A stretch of 36,116 nt of DNA from Verrucomicrobiales bacterium. GTDB taxonomy: Bacteria > Verrucomicrobiota > Verrucomicrobiia > Verrucomicrobiales > DEV007. How positions within the stretch are numbered: the first letter of the stretch is position 1; each line of letters starts with the position of its first letter. The position numbers and the translations under genes were made by a program. Below, in pieces: positions 16,129 through 24,250 of the stretch. The stretch spans positions 1 to 36,116 of the forward strand of contig JAKISY010000044.1 in the NCBI GenBank assembly GCA_021648365.1, written 5' to 3'. The notes beneath the pieces were generated by a model, which was not told where the DNA came from, did not search any database, and saw only the letters and a list, made by a program, of their open reading frames with translations.

Positions 16129-16183
16129 CGAACCTTGACAAACAGAATCAGAATCTGTCGTGCTACCATTACACTACGAGGCT
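16110..16183 (-). tRNA. tRNA-Gln (anticodon CTG), CCA encoded
   Basis: Read on the minus strand, all arms fold: acceptor AGCCTCG/CGAGGCT (7 bp), D-stem GTGT/GCAC, anticodon stem ACAGA/TCTGT with loop TTCTGAT, T-arm CAAGG-TTCGAAT-CCTTG, discriminator A and an encoded CCA. The 74-nt length is normal. The anticodon CTG reads CAG codons for glutamine. The 3' end is duplicated upstream in window coordinates (15962-15980). Confidence 0.93.
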
Positions 16184-16346
16184 AAATGGGGTGGGCTCAA
16201 GTGAGATCAAAACGGACGGTGAATCAACTGAAAATGTTCTAAACGGAAAGATAGTTGTGTTTTTCGATGAAAATTATGGCGATGGATACGGGAATGCGGT
16301 GAAAAAGGCGTTGCATCATAGGGGGGCTTGAGTGGATGTTGGGACT

Positions 16347-17393
16347 ATGAAATTCAAATCTATTTCTTTGTTGGTATGGTGCATGACTCTGAGTCTTGCT
16401 TTGGTGTCTTCTCGTGGTTCTGCGCATGAAGTGGCGGATGTCATGGCTGAGGCGGCGCAAAACTTTCTACAATCGCTAGAGCAGGATCAGAAAACGAAGG
16501 CCTTGTTAGTGATGGAGAGTAAGGAACGGGGCAATTGGCACTACATTCCAAAGCCGTTTGAAGGCGAGAAAATGCGCAAGGGTTTGCCGATGATGGAAAT
16601 GAGGGATGATCAGAAGGCGTTGGTTTTCGCTTTGTTGAGCACGGCGATGAGTCATCGAGGTTTTGCTCAGGCGGCGACGATCATGAGTTTGGAGCGGGTG
16701 GTGTGGGAGCTGGAGAATCAAGCTGCCAAACGACGTGCGGATGCGTATTACGTTTCGATTTTTGATGAGCCTAAAGTTGGAGGCACTTGGGGCTGGCGGG
16801 TGGAGGGACATCATGTGTCGGTCAATTTTACCATCGTGGAGGGTAAGGTGGTTTCTGTGACGCCTAACTTCTTTGGTGCTAATCCAGCTGAAGTAAAAAG
16901 TGGTTCGAGGAAGGGCTTGCGGGTATTGGCAGCTGAGGAAGATTTGGCTAGGGCTTTGTTGAAATCATTGGATGAGAGCCAGCGTAAGGTTGCGGTGATC
17001 GCTGACAAAGCTCCGCGTGATGTGGTGGCGCCGATCGAGGCGAAGGTGAGTCCGCTGGAGGGCAAAGGCTTAGTGGCAGCTAAGATGAATGCGGATCAGA
17101 AAAAAATGCTGCGAGCTTTGGTTGAGGAATACGTGCGCCGCTTGCGTCCTGTATTGGCGGATGCGGATTTGAAAAAAATCGATGCGGCGGGATTTGAGAA
17201 AATCTTATTTGTGTGGGCAGGTGGTGAAGAACGAGGGCAGGGCAATTATTATCGAGTGCAGGGGCCGACGTTTTTGCTAGAATATTCGAACACCCAGAAT
17301 GATGCAAATCACGCCCATGCGGTGTGGCGTGATTTTGATGGGGACTTCGGTGCGGATGTGCTCAAGGCGCACTATTTGCAGGGTGGGCACTGA
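16347..17393 (+). CDS. DUF3500-family secreted protein
   Basis: The 348-residue protein begins with a signal peptide (MKFKSISLLVWCMTLSLALV, then SSRGSA). The mature part resembles DUF3500: a helical start with AAQNFLQSLEQDQKTKALL, then WHYIPKPFEGEKMRKGLPM and DDQKALVFALLSTAMSHRGF. A central WGWRVEGHHVSVNFTI and C-terminal YYRVQGPTFLLEYSNTQND with NHAHAVWRDFDGDFG are also characteristic. The domain family has no established biochemical role; its H- and E-rich conserved phrases suggest metal or heme contact, but this is speculation. ATG 16347 was chosen over an in-frame GTG at 16332 because it starts the signal peptide. The gene stands alone between the tRNA and convergent genes. Confidence 0.8.
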   Translation: MKFKSISLLVWCMTLSLALVSSRGSAHEVADVMAEAAQNFLQSLEQDQKTKALLVMESKERGNWHYIPKPFEGEKMRKGLPMMEMRDDQKALVFALLSTAMSHRGFAQAATIMSLERVVWELENQAAKRRADAYYVSIFDEPKVGGTWGWRVEGHHVSVNFTIVEGKVVSVTPNFFGANPAEVKSGSRKGLRVLAAEEDLARALLKSLDESQRKVAVIADKAPRDVVAPIEAKVSPLEGKGLVAAKMNADQKKMLRALVEEYVRRLRPVLADADLKKIDAAGFEKILFVWAGGEERGQGNYYRVQGPTFLLEYSNTQNDANHAHAVWRDFDGDFGADVLKAHYLQGGH

Positions 17394-17447
17394 GGGCTTG
17401 GAATGATTGGGACTTGGATCCCAATGCGGGGTTCAAGCATCCCGATT

Positions 17448-17525
17448 TTAAGCGAAACCGTGTGAGCGCATCCATTCGAGATAGGTTTTAGCGCGGTGGT
17501 CGAGATTTTTTATTTTAATTTGAGA
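17448..17525 (-). pseudogene. Possible C-terminal relic of an unidentified gene
   Basis: On the minus strand a short frame reads IKNLDHRAKTYLEWMRSHGFA and stops at 17448. It looks like the helical end of a real protein (balanced, amphipathic), but an in-frame TGA immediately precedes it at 17526-17528. It sits downstream of the ThrH-like gene in its 3' flank. The rest of 17394-17561 shows nothing else. This is a weak call. Confidence 0.25.
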
Positions 17526-17561
17526 TCAAACAGAATTGCAGGTCTTGGAAATTAGAAGGCC

Positions 17562-18173
17562 TTACAAATGGGCTGCCGCATTTTGAAAAGCCCGCTTCAT
17601 TTCCTGGTAGTTTTTGGTGACGGGAAACTGGGGGAATTCTGCGATGACGTTGTCTGGTGGGCAGAAGAGGATGCCTGCACCTGCTTCGCTGAGCATGGTG
17701 GTATCGTTGTAGGAGTCTCCGGCGGCGATGGTTTTGAAGTTCAGGCTGTGGAAGGCTTTGACGGCTTGACGTTTTTGGTCTTTTTGGCGCAGCTGGTAGT
17801 TGACGATTTTCCCACTGGCGGAGTCGATTTCTAGTTGGTGACAAAACAAGGTAGGGAAGTCGAGTTGCTTCATCAGCGGGGCGGCGAACTCGTAAAAGGT
17901 ATCGGAGAGGATCACTACTTGGAACTCGGATTTTAGCCAGTCGAGGAAGTCTTTGGCTCCGTCGAGGGGCTGCATGGATGCGATGACGTCTTGTAAGTCG
18001 GCAATGCCTAAGTGGTTTTCTTCGAGGATGCGCAGGCGTTGTTGCATCAGCTCGTCGTAGTCGGGGATGTCGCGGGTGGTGGCGCGCAGCGAGTCGATCC
18101 CCGTGCGTTCTGCAAGGTTGATCCAGATTTCTGGTATGAGGACTCCTTCGAGGTCTAGGCAGGCGATAGTCAT
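17562..18173 (-). CDS. thrH: HAD-family phosphatase, ThrH-like (phosphoserine phosphatase/homoserine phosphotransferase)
   Basis: The 203-residue length matches ThrH. HAD motif I appears as CLDLEGVLIPEIW with Asp7 and Glu9, a form typical of ThrH; motif II is VILSDTFYEF; a basic residue is supplied near QKDQKRQAVKAF; and motif IV is AAGDSYNDTTML. ThrH dephosphorylates phosphoserine and can transfer phosphate to homoserine. The start at 18173 removes a 91-residue N-terminal extension that is proline- and arginine-rich and only reflects antisense composition. Upstream on the same strand, 110 bp away, is the GreA/B-C-like gene. The serine-biosynthesis role is from family knowledge; no neighbours of that pathway are present. 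Confidence 0.85.
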   Translation of the reverse strand: MTIACLDLEGVLIPEIWINLAERTGIDSLRATTRDIPDYDELMQQRLRILEENHLGIADLQDVIASMQPLDGAKDFLDWLKSEFQVVILSDTFYEFAAPLMKQLDFPTLFCHQLEIDSASGKIVNYQLRQKDQKRQAVKAFHSLNFKTIAAGDSYNDTTMLSEAGAGILFCPPDNVIAEFPQFPVTKNYQEMKRAFQNAAAHL

Positions 18174-18283
18174 GGAGAATAGATGCGGTGAAATGTTGGA
18201 GAAATCAAGTGGTGAGAATGAAATAGGGGGAAGATTGGGTCCACGAAGGAACACAAAGGGACACGAAATAGAATGGGAATGGG

Positions 18284-18763
18284 CTAACGAATGGAGAGGA
18301 TTTTTGCTGTGGGGGACGAGATTTGTTCGCCTTGGTATTGGCCGATGATTTGTTTGCCGAGTGGAGAGTCCGGGGTGATGAGGGTGATTTCTAGATCTTC
18401 TACTTTGATCTCTAGGCCTCCTGATGCGGGGGCGAGGAAAAACCATTGGGATTGTTGCTGGATTTCCAATTCGACCAAGGCTCCGATGTCGATGGGGTGA
18501 TAGGCTTTAAAATCACGGGCTTCCATGGTCTCAAAACAGGCGGCGGCTTGGGCTATTTCTTCGGCTTGGCGAGCTTGTCCGTCGGCGAGGTAGTTGGCTT
18601 CGGTGGACTGGGTGTCGTATTTGCCGTCAGGTTGGCTTTCTTCGTCATTGCCGCTTTGACGAGTTTGTTGAGAGGCTTGCTGGAAGCTTTCGAAGTCCTT
18701 TTTCAGCGCTGCGCGGATGGCTGCGATGATGGCGGATTTGTCGATTGAGTTGAAATTTGCCAT
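18284..18763 (-). CDS. GreA/GreB C-terminal-domain protein
   Basis: The 159-residue protein has a helical, glutamine-rich N-terminal half (AIRAALKKDFESFQQASQQT). Its C-terminal half (about 85-159) resembles the FKBP-like domain of transcript-cleavage factors, with the diagnostic phrase ITPDSPLGKQIIGQYQG. The N-terminal region lacks the usual Gre coiled coil with its acidic tip; instead it carries the DGKYDTQSTEANYLADG phrase seen in short Gre-domain proteins often annotated as transcription elongation factor GreAB. It may bind RNA polymerase, like Rnk or Gre factors, but cleavage activity is doubtful. It lies upstream of thrH in the same orientation and its start is followed by a non-coding region with a strong hairpin. 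Confidence 0.72.
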   Translation of the reverse strand: MANFNSIDKSAIIAAIRAALKKDFESFQQASQQTRQSGNDEESQPDGKYDTQSTEANYLADGQARQAEEIAQAAACFETMEARDFKAYHPIDIGALVELEIQQQSQWFFLAPASGGLEIKVEDLEITLITPDSPLGKQIIGQYQGEQISSPTAKILSIR

Positions 18764-18812
18764 TGAGTCGGAATGAAGTTTACCTTTCTATTATGAATAC
18801 CCCCGATCAAGC

Positions 18813-18836
18813 CGCCGATTCTTCGTAGAATCGGCG
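18813..18836. other. Strong hairpin, 10-bp stem with TCGT loop
   Basis: Arms CGCCGATTCT (18813-18822) and AGAATCGGCG (18827-18836) pair perfectly around a four-base loop. Only a short T-run follows (AGTTTTCC), so it is a weak terminator candidate; it could also be a scar of a repetitive palindrome. It lies between the Gre-like gene and the isomerase relic. Confidence 0.6.
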
Positions 18837-18958
18837 TCAGTTTTCCTCAGGCGTCGCCAGCATGGTAGGTGGTGTTATGCTTTCATCAGGTCTGGCTTTT
18901 TCTCAAACGAAAAAATCAGCTACGGGCATTTTTTGATCAACAGTTTGCGATCTGCCTT

Positions 18959-19108
18959 GACTTTGTGCCTATTTTGCAGGCCTTGCGCGATATCGATTAC
19001 AAGGGGATGATCTCGGTGGAGGTGTTCAATTACAAACCGGGACCGGAGAGGCTGGCGAGGGAGAGCATTGAGTATTTGATGAAGTGTCAGGCGAAGACCA
19101 TGGGTTGA
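18959..19108 (+). pseudogene. C-terminal relic of a sugar phosphate isomerase/epimerase (xylose isomerase-like TIM barrel)
   Basis: The frame reads DFVPILQALRDIDYKG followed by MISVEVFNYKPGPERLARES and IEYLMKC. This is the usual end of AP-endonuclease-2-type TIM-barrel isomerases, where the last strand carries SVE and a C-terminal helix follows. Nothing upstream in the frame (18869-18958) resembles the rest of such an enzyme (about 200 residues are missing), and no start signal precedes it. It is best explained as the remaining tail of a deleted gene. It converges with the ceramidase-like gene. The rest of 18784-19164 contains only the hairpin. Confidence 0.6.
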
Positions 19109-19164
19109 GATGGGGAAGAGGGGAAACACGGATTGCCAATCCATGCCACGGTTGAGGTTGCGAG

Positions 19165-20637
19165 CTATTTTTTCTCCCACATGGCGTTGATGTCTTTTAC
19201 TGTTTCGTCGGTGAGCAGGTCGCCGCCTTCGGGGCCGACAAGGCAGGAGTTGATGATGGCGCTGTAACTGCCGCCTCGGGTGGCGTCGTCGGTGGCGAGG
19301 TAGGCTCCGTAGCTTTGGCTGAGTTGGATGACGAAGGTTTGTAGGGCTTTGCTGCGGGCTTTCATGCGCAGACCGAATTCGGTGAACAGTTCGAAGGGGT
19401 TGGTGGCGATGGAGATGTCGCCGATTTTGATGACGTGCACTTCGATCGCTAGGTAAGGTTCGTCATCTTGTTTGGCAAAGCGGTCGATGGTCTTTTGGTT
19501 CCAGCGCTGTTTTCTGCTAGTATCGGATCCGTTTTTTTTGGCTTGCTCTTTAAGGTTTGCTATCACGGCTTTGGTTTGGGCGACTTCTTGTTGGGTGACT
19601 TTGCGCACGGGCAGCTTTAGCTGGCGCACGCTGTGTTGCATCGGGGCGTCGAAGTGGATGTCGTTTTTGGCGACTTGCCAGGCGTCATCGACGGCGCGGG
19701 TGATGCGGCGTCCGATCTCTTGCAGGCGGGTGCGCTGGGCGGCGATGATCATGCGCCCTTCGGCGGCTTTGCGCAGCATCAGGTGGGGGGATTGATCACC
19801 GGCGGCTCCGACCCAGCTCAGCACGATGAGGTCTTTGCCGTGGATGGCGCGTAGTTGTTCGCGCACTTCGTGCCAGTAATCGGCGTTGACTGCAGAGCGG
19901 CCTTCGACTTCTTGGCCGGGGCAGGCGACGTTGACTGCGGCGGCGGTGAGTTTTTTGTTTTGGTCAAAAAAGAACAAGACTTCGACACCGTGATCTTCGG
20001 CGCCTTCGAGTTTTTTGAAACTGGGGAGGGCGGTTTTGCCATACATTTTGGCTTTGCCATCCATATAGACAATACGTCGGTTATGAGCGACGACGGCGTG
20101 GCCTAGTCCCCAACTGACGCCGCCCGGTTTGCGGCTCTTCCAAGCTTGAGCGGTCATTTGGGCGAGTTTGTCGTAGAGGAATTCTCGGTAGGCTGTGGGT
20201 TGCATGATGTCTGCGGGAATGTTGTAGGTGCCTTCATTCATCACGGGGGCGGTGTGGGTGTGGGTGGCGTTGATGACGATCTTGTCGAGGTCGATCTGGG
20301 GTTCGACTTGTTTGAGTTTGGCGCGCAAGCCTTCGAGGATGCCTTTGCGAATGGCGACGAGGTCGCAGGAGATGAAGATGGTTTGTTCGCTTTTTTTCCC
20401 TTCGACCGTTTTTTCCAGAACCACGACAGAGGCGGTGACGGGGGTTTCAATTTCTTTGGCGATGCGAGTGTGCATCTGACCTGAGAGGGCGACGGGCAGT
20501 GGTGGGGTGATGTCGGTGGTGGCCTGTCCGATGAGGAGCTCGGCGGATGCGTGTGGGCTTAGTCCAGTGGCAAAAATGGATAGGATGAGAAGGGTTTTGA
20601 ATGTAGGGATGGGTATCATGATGGGAATAAGGTGCAT
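19165..20637 (-). CDS. Secreted ceramidase-like hydrolase (neutral/alkaline ceramidase N-terminal domain)
   Basis: The 490-residue protein has an N-terminal signal segment (TFKTLLILSIFATGLSPHASA). It then shows the neutral ceramidase phrases LIGQATTDITPP, VALSGQ, TIFISCDLVAIRKG and NATHTHTAPV, where the last histidines are zinc ligands in the family. NVACPGQEVEG and SWVGAAGDQSP also match. Family members of known function cleave ceramide N-acyl bonds and are 650-750 residues with a C-terminal immunoglobulin-like domain; that domain is absent here. Short secreted members of this kind are common in Planctomycetes/Verrucomicrobia and probably act on other substrates. Starts at 20637 and 20619 (both ATG) are possible; neither has a clear ribosome-binding site. 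Confidence 0.82.
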   Translation of the reverse strand: MHLIPIMIPIPTFKTLLILSIFATGLSPHASAELLIGQATTDITPPLPVALSGQMHTRIAKEIETPVTASVVVLEKTVEGKKSEQTIFISCDLVAIRKGILEGLRAKLKQVEPQIDLDKIVINATHTHTAPVMNEGTYNIPADIMQPTAYREFLYDKLAQMTAQAWKSRKPGGVSWGLGHAVVAHNRRIVYMDGKAKMYGKTALPSFKKLEGAEDHGVEVLFFFDQNKKLTAAAVNVACPGQEVEGRSAVNADYWHEVREQLRAIHGKDLIVLSWVGAAGDQSPHLMLRKAAEGRMIIAAQRTRLQEIGRRITRAVDDAWQVAKNDIHFDAPMQHSVRQLKLPVRKVTQQEVAQTKAVIANLKEQAKKNGSDTSRKQRWNQKTIDRFAKQDDEPYLAIEVHVIKIGDISIATNPFELFTEFGLRMKARSKALQTFVIQLSQSYGAYLATDDATRGGSYSAIINSCLVGPEGGDLLTDETVKDINAMWEKK

Positions 20638-20873
20638 GAGAACTTTTACAAAATCTCATAAAAAGTTTACAAAATGTGTGAGGGCTTTCGGTGTGGCGTG
20701 GTAGGATGGTGAATGATGATGAATTGAGCTTGAGTTTTTATGGGGTAAGCTTCAGCTTATCGGTTTATCCTATCTAATGTCATTGTTGAACTCCAGAAAA
20801 CGAGAACCTCTTGAAGAACTGTGGTGTTTTTCAGGAGAGGAGGGGGATTTTTGGAATGAGCTGCTGAGGGTGT

Positions 20874-21709
20874 TTGGTTGCTTTCGATGACGAAAAAAAA
20901 GAGTTGCGGGCGATTGATATTTACACGGGTCGTATGTTCTGGAAGCGGCAGCAGGACACCTTGCTGGTGCGTTATGTGACTTTTGGAGATGCGGTGTATG
21001 TGGCGAGTGATTTAAAATGTGATGTATTGGATCCAGATACGGGGGAGGTGAAGGAAAGTTTGGCGATCAAGGTGGATGTGCCGAAGGGGAAAAGATCTGG
21101 AGTGGTGGCAGTGCGTGCCAATGAGAATATCCTGTTGATTGGTGTGGGATACGATTTGCCGGAGGATGAACACAGCCACGGTGCGATGGATGACGGTTTA
21201 TGGGAGGCGAAAATATTGGTGGCGCTGGATCGTAAGAATGGCAAGCAGTTGTGGACGAAGACAGCCGAGCAGCGGTTCAACCTGCATTCGATCGCAATGG
21301 GAGGGGGATTGGTTTATGCTGCAGATTCGATATCGCCTTCGGTGTCTGGGTAGATGGATCGGCGGGGCATCGCTATGAGGTGGCGACGGGCAAGGTTTTG
21401 ACAAAGAAGCCGTTGTTCAAACGCGGTGCTTGCAACTACACGGTGGGTAGTGACAGTTTGCTATTTTTGCGTTATAAAAGTGCGGCTTATGTGGAGCTGG
21501 ATAAAGGGCAGTTGTTCAGTTTGCGTAATCTGAGAAGCGGCTGTAGCAACAGTTTGGTGGCGGCGGGAGCTTTGCTGAACGTGCCGAGTTTTGCGACGGG
21601 CTGTGTTTGCAATTATCCCTTACAGACTTCCTTTTCGATGGTGTATATGCCGGAAACGGGCAAGTGGGCTGGAGAAAAGCCGCTGCCTGTATCACCAGAG
21701 AAAAAGTAA
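20874..21709 (+). pseudogene. PQQ-like beta-propeller protein, N-terminally truncated and frameshifted
   Basis: Two overlapping frames together give one propeller-like protein. The first (from 20874) has repeat-blade phrases ELRAIDIYTGRMFWKRQ, VYVASDLKCDVLDPDTGEV, ILVALDRKNGKQLWTK and GGGLVYAADS, then stops at 21351-21353. The sequence continues in another frame with GHRYEVATGKVLTKK, LFLRYKSAAYVEL and a cysteine-bearing end (RGACNYTVGSDS, GCVCNYPLQTSF) until 21709. The frame change lies around 21330-21360. The first frame has an in-frame TGA at 20865 just before its TTG, so the N-terminus is also missing. Similar proteins are large PQQ-binding-like beta-propeller proteins in this phylum. Upstream 20638-20873 shows nothing else apart from a short inverted repeat near 20743. 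Confidence 0.72.
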
Positions 21710-21713
21710 AAGG

Positions 21714-22484
21714 TCAAACAGCTTCGTCCTTTTGGGCGAGCAGACCGGTGGGGGTAAAGATGCGCTGTTCGAAAAATTGGTCGACTTTTTCAGCGTCGCC
21801 CAATTTATAGGAGGCGTAGATCGCTGAGGCAAAAATAATTGGGGCGAGCACTGAGTGGAAAATGATGAGCACTAGGCCGTGGAAGACGCTTTTGTGGTAG
21901 ATGATCGAAACAAACAGGGCTGCCACACAGAGGGTGATCAGTCCGCCTACACTGCAGATGGTGAGGGTGTGCTCGGGGTAGCGACCGATCATGAAGATGT
22001 AAAAAACTATCAGGAATCCGCTCAAAAACCATGCTCCGGGTAGGGCGATGATGGCACGTAGGGGGTTGATGCGCTGAGTGATGAGAATGGCGCTGAGCCA
22101 GAAGGAAAACAGGTAGATTACGGCGGGGATGACGATGAAGAGCAGAGCTAGGTGGAGGTGTTCGCCGCGGTAGTTGTCGCTGGGGAGGCTCTGTAAAAAA
22201 TGGGGGGAAAACATCGCCATCCAGCGCGAGCGGGAGTCGAGTTCCGAGCTGGGGAATTTGATCTCTTCTTTGGATTCTCCTTCGGACTCGGCCGGTTGGA
22301 TGGTTACGGTCTTTCGTTCGAAGTCGAAGTAGGTCATTTCGCCGTAAACGGTGTCTTTGCCAGTTCGGGTCCAGTCGAGATCGAGCGCGTGAGCCAGTTG
22401 CGGTAGCAATAGTGCGCATGCTAAGAGGAACCTAAATAAGGGAAGGAGAGTGCTTGGGGATGTGGCTAAAAAAGACGATTTCAT
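21714..22484 (-). CDS. Membrane protein of unknown function
   Basis: I do not recognise this 256-residue protein. It has an N-terminal signal (FRFLLACALLLPQLAHA), then a small periplasmic beta-rich domain (about 34-80) with WTRTGKDTVYGEMTYFDFE and a KEEIKFPSSELD stretch, reminiscent of a domain that reads a protein modification surface but not identifiable. At least four membrane segments follow (about 110-128, 143-163, 171-191 and 200-222), and the tail is cytoplasmic and charged (KVDQFFEQRIF). The gene starts just upstream of gpsA-plsY in window order, on the same strand but downstream of gpsA (31 bp), so it may be the last gene of that transcript. Confidence 0.6.
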   Translation of the reverse strand: MKSSFLATSPSTLLPLFRFLLACALLLPQLAHALDLDWTRTGKDTVYGEMTYFDFERKTVTIQPAESEGESKEEIKFPSSELDSRSRWMAMFSPHFLQSLPSDNYRGEHLHLALLFIVIPAVIYLFSFWLSAILITQRINPLRAIIALPGAWFLSGFLIVFYIFMIGRYPEHTLTICSVGGLITLCVAALFVSIIYHKSVFHGLVLIIFHSVLAPIIFASAIYASYKLGDAEKVDQFFEQRIFTPTGLLAQKDEAV

Positions 22485-22515
22485 TCAGGCTTGAGTTGGG
22501 GGTGTAGCTTGAGTA

Positions 22516-23529
22516 TTAACGGTCCCCTTCAGGGCGAGGGTCGCGGCTGAGTAATTCAGCTAGAGCTTCGCCAGCGGGTTTGTTCTCATAAAGAATGGCG
22601 TAGATTTGGTCAATCAGCGGGGTGCGAACGCCTGTTTTTTTAGCTAATTTATAGACGCTCTCTGTATTGGGGTAACCTTCGGCAACTTGGGTCATTTTAT
22701 CCACGGTTTGCTCGACGGTGAGCCCTTCGCCGAGCATGCGACCAAAACTGTTGTTGCGACTGTGTCGGCTGTAGCAGGTGACGATGAGGTCGCCGACTCC
22801 GCTGAGTCCTTGGAAGGTGCTGGCCTTTCCACCGAGAGCGGTTCCTAGTCTTATCATCTCGGCTAGACCGCGAGTGACCATGGCGGCTTTGGCGTTGTCG
22901 CCTAGACCGAGGCCATCGGCGATGCCTGCGGCGATGGCGAACACGTTTTTCACGGTGGCGCCGATTTCGATGCCTTCCATGTCCTCGCGGGTGTAGGAGC
23001 GGAACCAGGGTAGGGTGAATACTTCTTGTAGGCGTACGGCGGTATCGTGGTCGGGGCAACCGATCACGGTGGCGGTCGCCATGCGGCGAGCGACTTCTTC
23101 GGCATGGGTCGGACCAGAGAGGGCGGCGATGGGGTTATGGGGAAAAAATTCACGCAGCAATTGTGTCATCGACAGTCCAGTGGCGGATTCGATGCCCTTG
23201 GTGCAGGCGAGGAAGACGGTGTTTTCAGAAACACCTATTTGTTGCAGTTGTTTGATGACTAGGCGTGCTACTTGGGAAGGGACTACGAGTAAAATCAGTG
23301 GAGCGCTGGCAGCCACTTTGAGGTCATCCGTGGCGGTGATCGTTTTTGGTAGATCAACGTCGGGGAGGTAGCGAGAGTTTTGGTGGTTTTGGTTGATGTC
23401 GGCGAGGGCTTCTTTTTCGATACCGTAGAGAGTGGTAGCGAGTCCTCGTTCGCCTAGCACGACGGCTAGAGCGGTGCCCCAGCTGCCGGAGCCTAGCACG
23501 CTTGCTTTTTCAAAGGATAGATCAGACAT
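22516..23529 (-). CDS. gpsA: Glycerol-3-phosphate dehydrogenase [NAD(P)+]
   Basis: The 337-residue product has the GpsA hallmarks: N-terminal dinucleotide motif VLGSGSWGTALA (about 11-22), ACTKGIES, ALSGPTHAEEVARR, and the catalytic region GATVKNVFAIAAGIADGLGLG with its conserved lysine, then GLSGVGDLIVTC. It reduces dihydroxyacetone phosphate to sn-glycerol-3-phosphate for phospholipid synthesis in the cytoplasm. The ATG at 23529 overlaps the 3' end of plsY by 8 bp, which makes the plsY-gpsA pair translationally coupled: product of GpsA is the substrate of PlsY. An upstream ATG at 23625 would add 32 residues lying inside plsY and is rejected. Confidence 0.96.
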   Translation of the reverse strand: MSDLSFEKASVLGSGSWGTALAVVLGERGLATTLYGIEKEALADINQNHQNSRYLPDVDLPKTITATDDLKVAASAPLILLVVPSQVARLVIKQLQQIGVSENTVFLACTKGIESATGLSMTQLLREFFPHNPIAALSGPTHAEEVARRMATATVIGCPDHDTAVRLQEVFTLPWFRSYTREDMEGIEIGATVKNVFAIAAGIADGLGLGDNAKAAMVTRGLAEMIRLGTALGGKASTFQGLSGVGDLIVTCYSRHSRNNSFGRMLGEGLTVEQTVDKMTQVAEGYPNTESVYKLAKKTGVRTPLIDQIYAILYENKPAGEALAELLSRDPRPEGDR

Positions 23530-24169
23530 CAGTTTGTGAATTAGTTTTTTTAGATTTGGGGGTGAAGCGGTTTTCGGTGCCGTGGTAGAGTTTGATGATA
23601 TTGGATCGGTGTTTCCATGTAGCAAGGGTGGCTAGTAGCACGGTAAAGCTGATCATGGCTAGGTTCCATTCGTTTTGTAAGCTTTGTTGCATGATCGTGA
23701 CGATGGGGATGGCTAGAGCGGCTCCGATAGAGGCGACGGATACGTAGCGGGTGGTGAAAAATAGGATCACCCAGATGAGCACGGCGATCGCTAGCGGGAT
23801 GGCGATCAAGGGGATCAGAGATCCTGCGGAGGTGGCGATGCCTTTGCCGCCTTTGAATCGCAACCACAGGGTGTAGTTGTGTCCCATGATGGTGGCGAAG
23901 GCGGTCAGAATATGAATCATGGTCTGATCTGAAAAGTGTTGGGCGATCAGCACGGGTAGCAGGCCTTTGAGCACGTCGAGAATCAACACGGGGATACCGA
24001 TGGATTTGCCTAGAGTGCGCAGCACGTTAGTCGCGCCAATGTTGCCACTGCCGTGTTCGCGGATGTCGATGCCACGAAGCTTGCCGGCTAGATAACCAAA
24101 GGGGATGGAGCCGATAAAGTAGCCAGTCAGGATGAGAATCCCTGCTGTTATGGGTGTGTTATCCGTCAT
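23522..24169 (-). CDS. plsY: Glycerol-3-phosphate acyltransferase (acyl-phosphate dependent)
   Basis: The 215-residue integral membrane protein shows the PlsY signatures: GYFIGSIPFGYLAGKLRGID, in which GSIPFG is motif-like, GSGNIGATNVLRTLGK (about 41-56) and LRFKGGKGIATSAG (about 104-117). About five membrane segments are visible. It acylates sn-glycerol-3-phosphate with acyl-phosphate to give lysophosphatidate at the inner membrane. It is directly upstream of gpsA with an 8-bp overlap, so substrate supply and use are encoded together. A rather charged tail (KHRSNIIKLYHGTENRFTP) ends the protein, as usual. Confidence 0.96.
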   Translation of the reverse strand: MTDNTPITAGILILTGYFIGSIPFGYLAGKLRGIDIREHGSGNIGATNVLRTLGKSIGIPVLILDVLKGLLPVLIAQHFSDQTMIHILTAFATIMGHNYTLWLRFKGGKGIATSAGSLIPLIAIPLAIAVLIWVILFFTTRYVSVASIGAALAIPIVTIMQQSLQNEWNLAMISFTVLLATLATWKHRSNIIKLYHGTENRFTPKSKKTNSQTDV

Positions 24170-24250
24170 GATGATTTTTGCAAAAGATGACAGAAAAATC
24201 AGGAAAGTCGATGGGAATTGTCGTGTGGTGAATGTGCGGGTTAGTGTGGA

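Noticed and set aside
15882..16185. Several 60-80 residue ORFs on both strands in the tRNA repeat area
   Set aside because: They are translations of the repeats and tRNA (phrases such as GSNLGSS), with no start signals or protein-like composition.
18174..18446. N-terminal extension of the ThrH-like protein
   Set aside because: The extension is proline/arginine-rich, lies opposite other sequence, and the HAD motif starts right after ATG 18173.
22697..23059. Arg/His-rich ORFs antisense to gpsA and other genes
   Set aside because: Typical shadow frames with R/H/P/Q bias and no family match.
23530..23625. N-terminal extension of GpsA
   Set aside because: It overlaps plsY, and the canonical dinucleotide-binding start follows ATG 23529.
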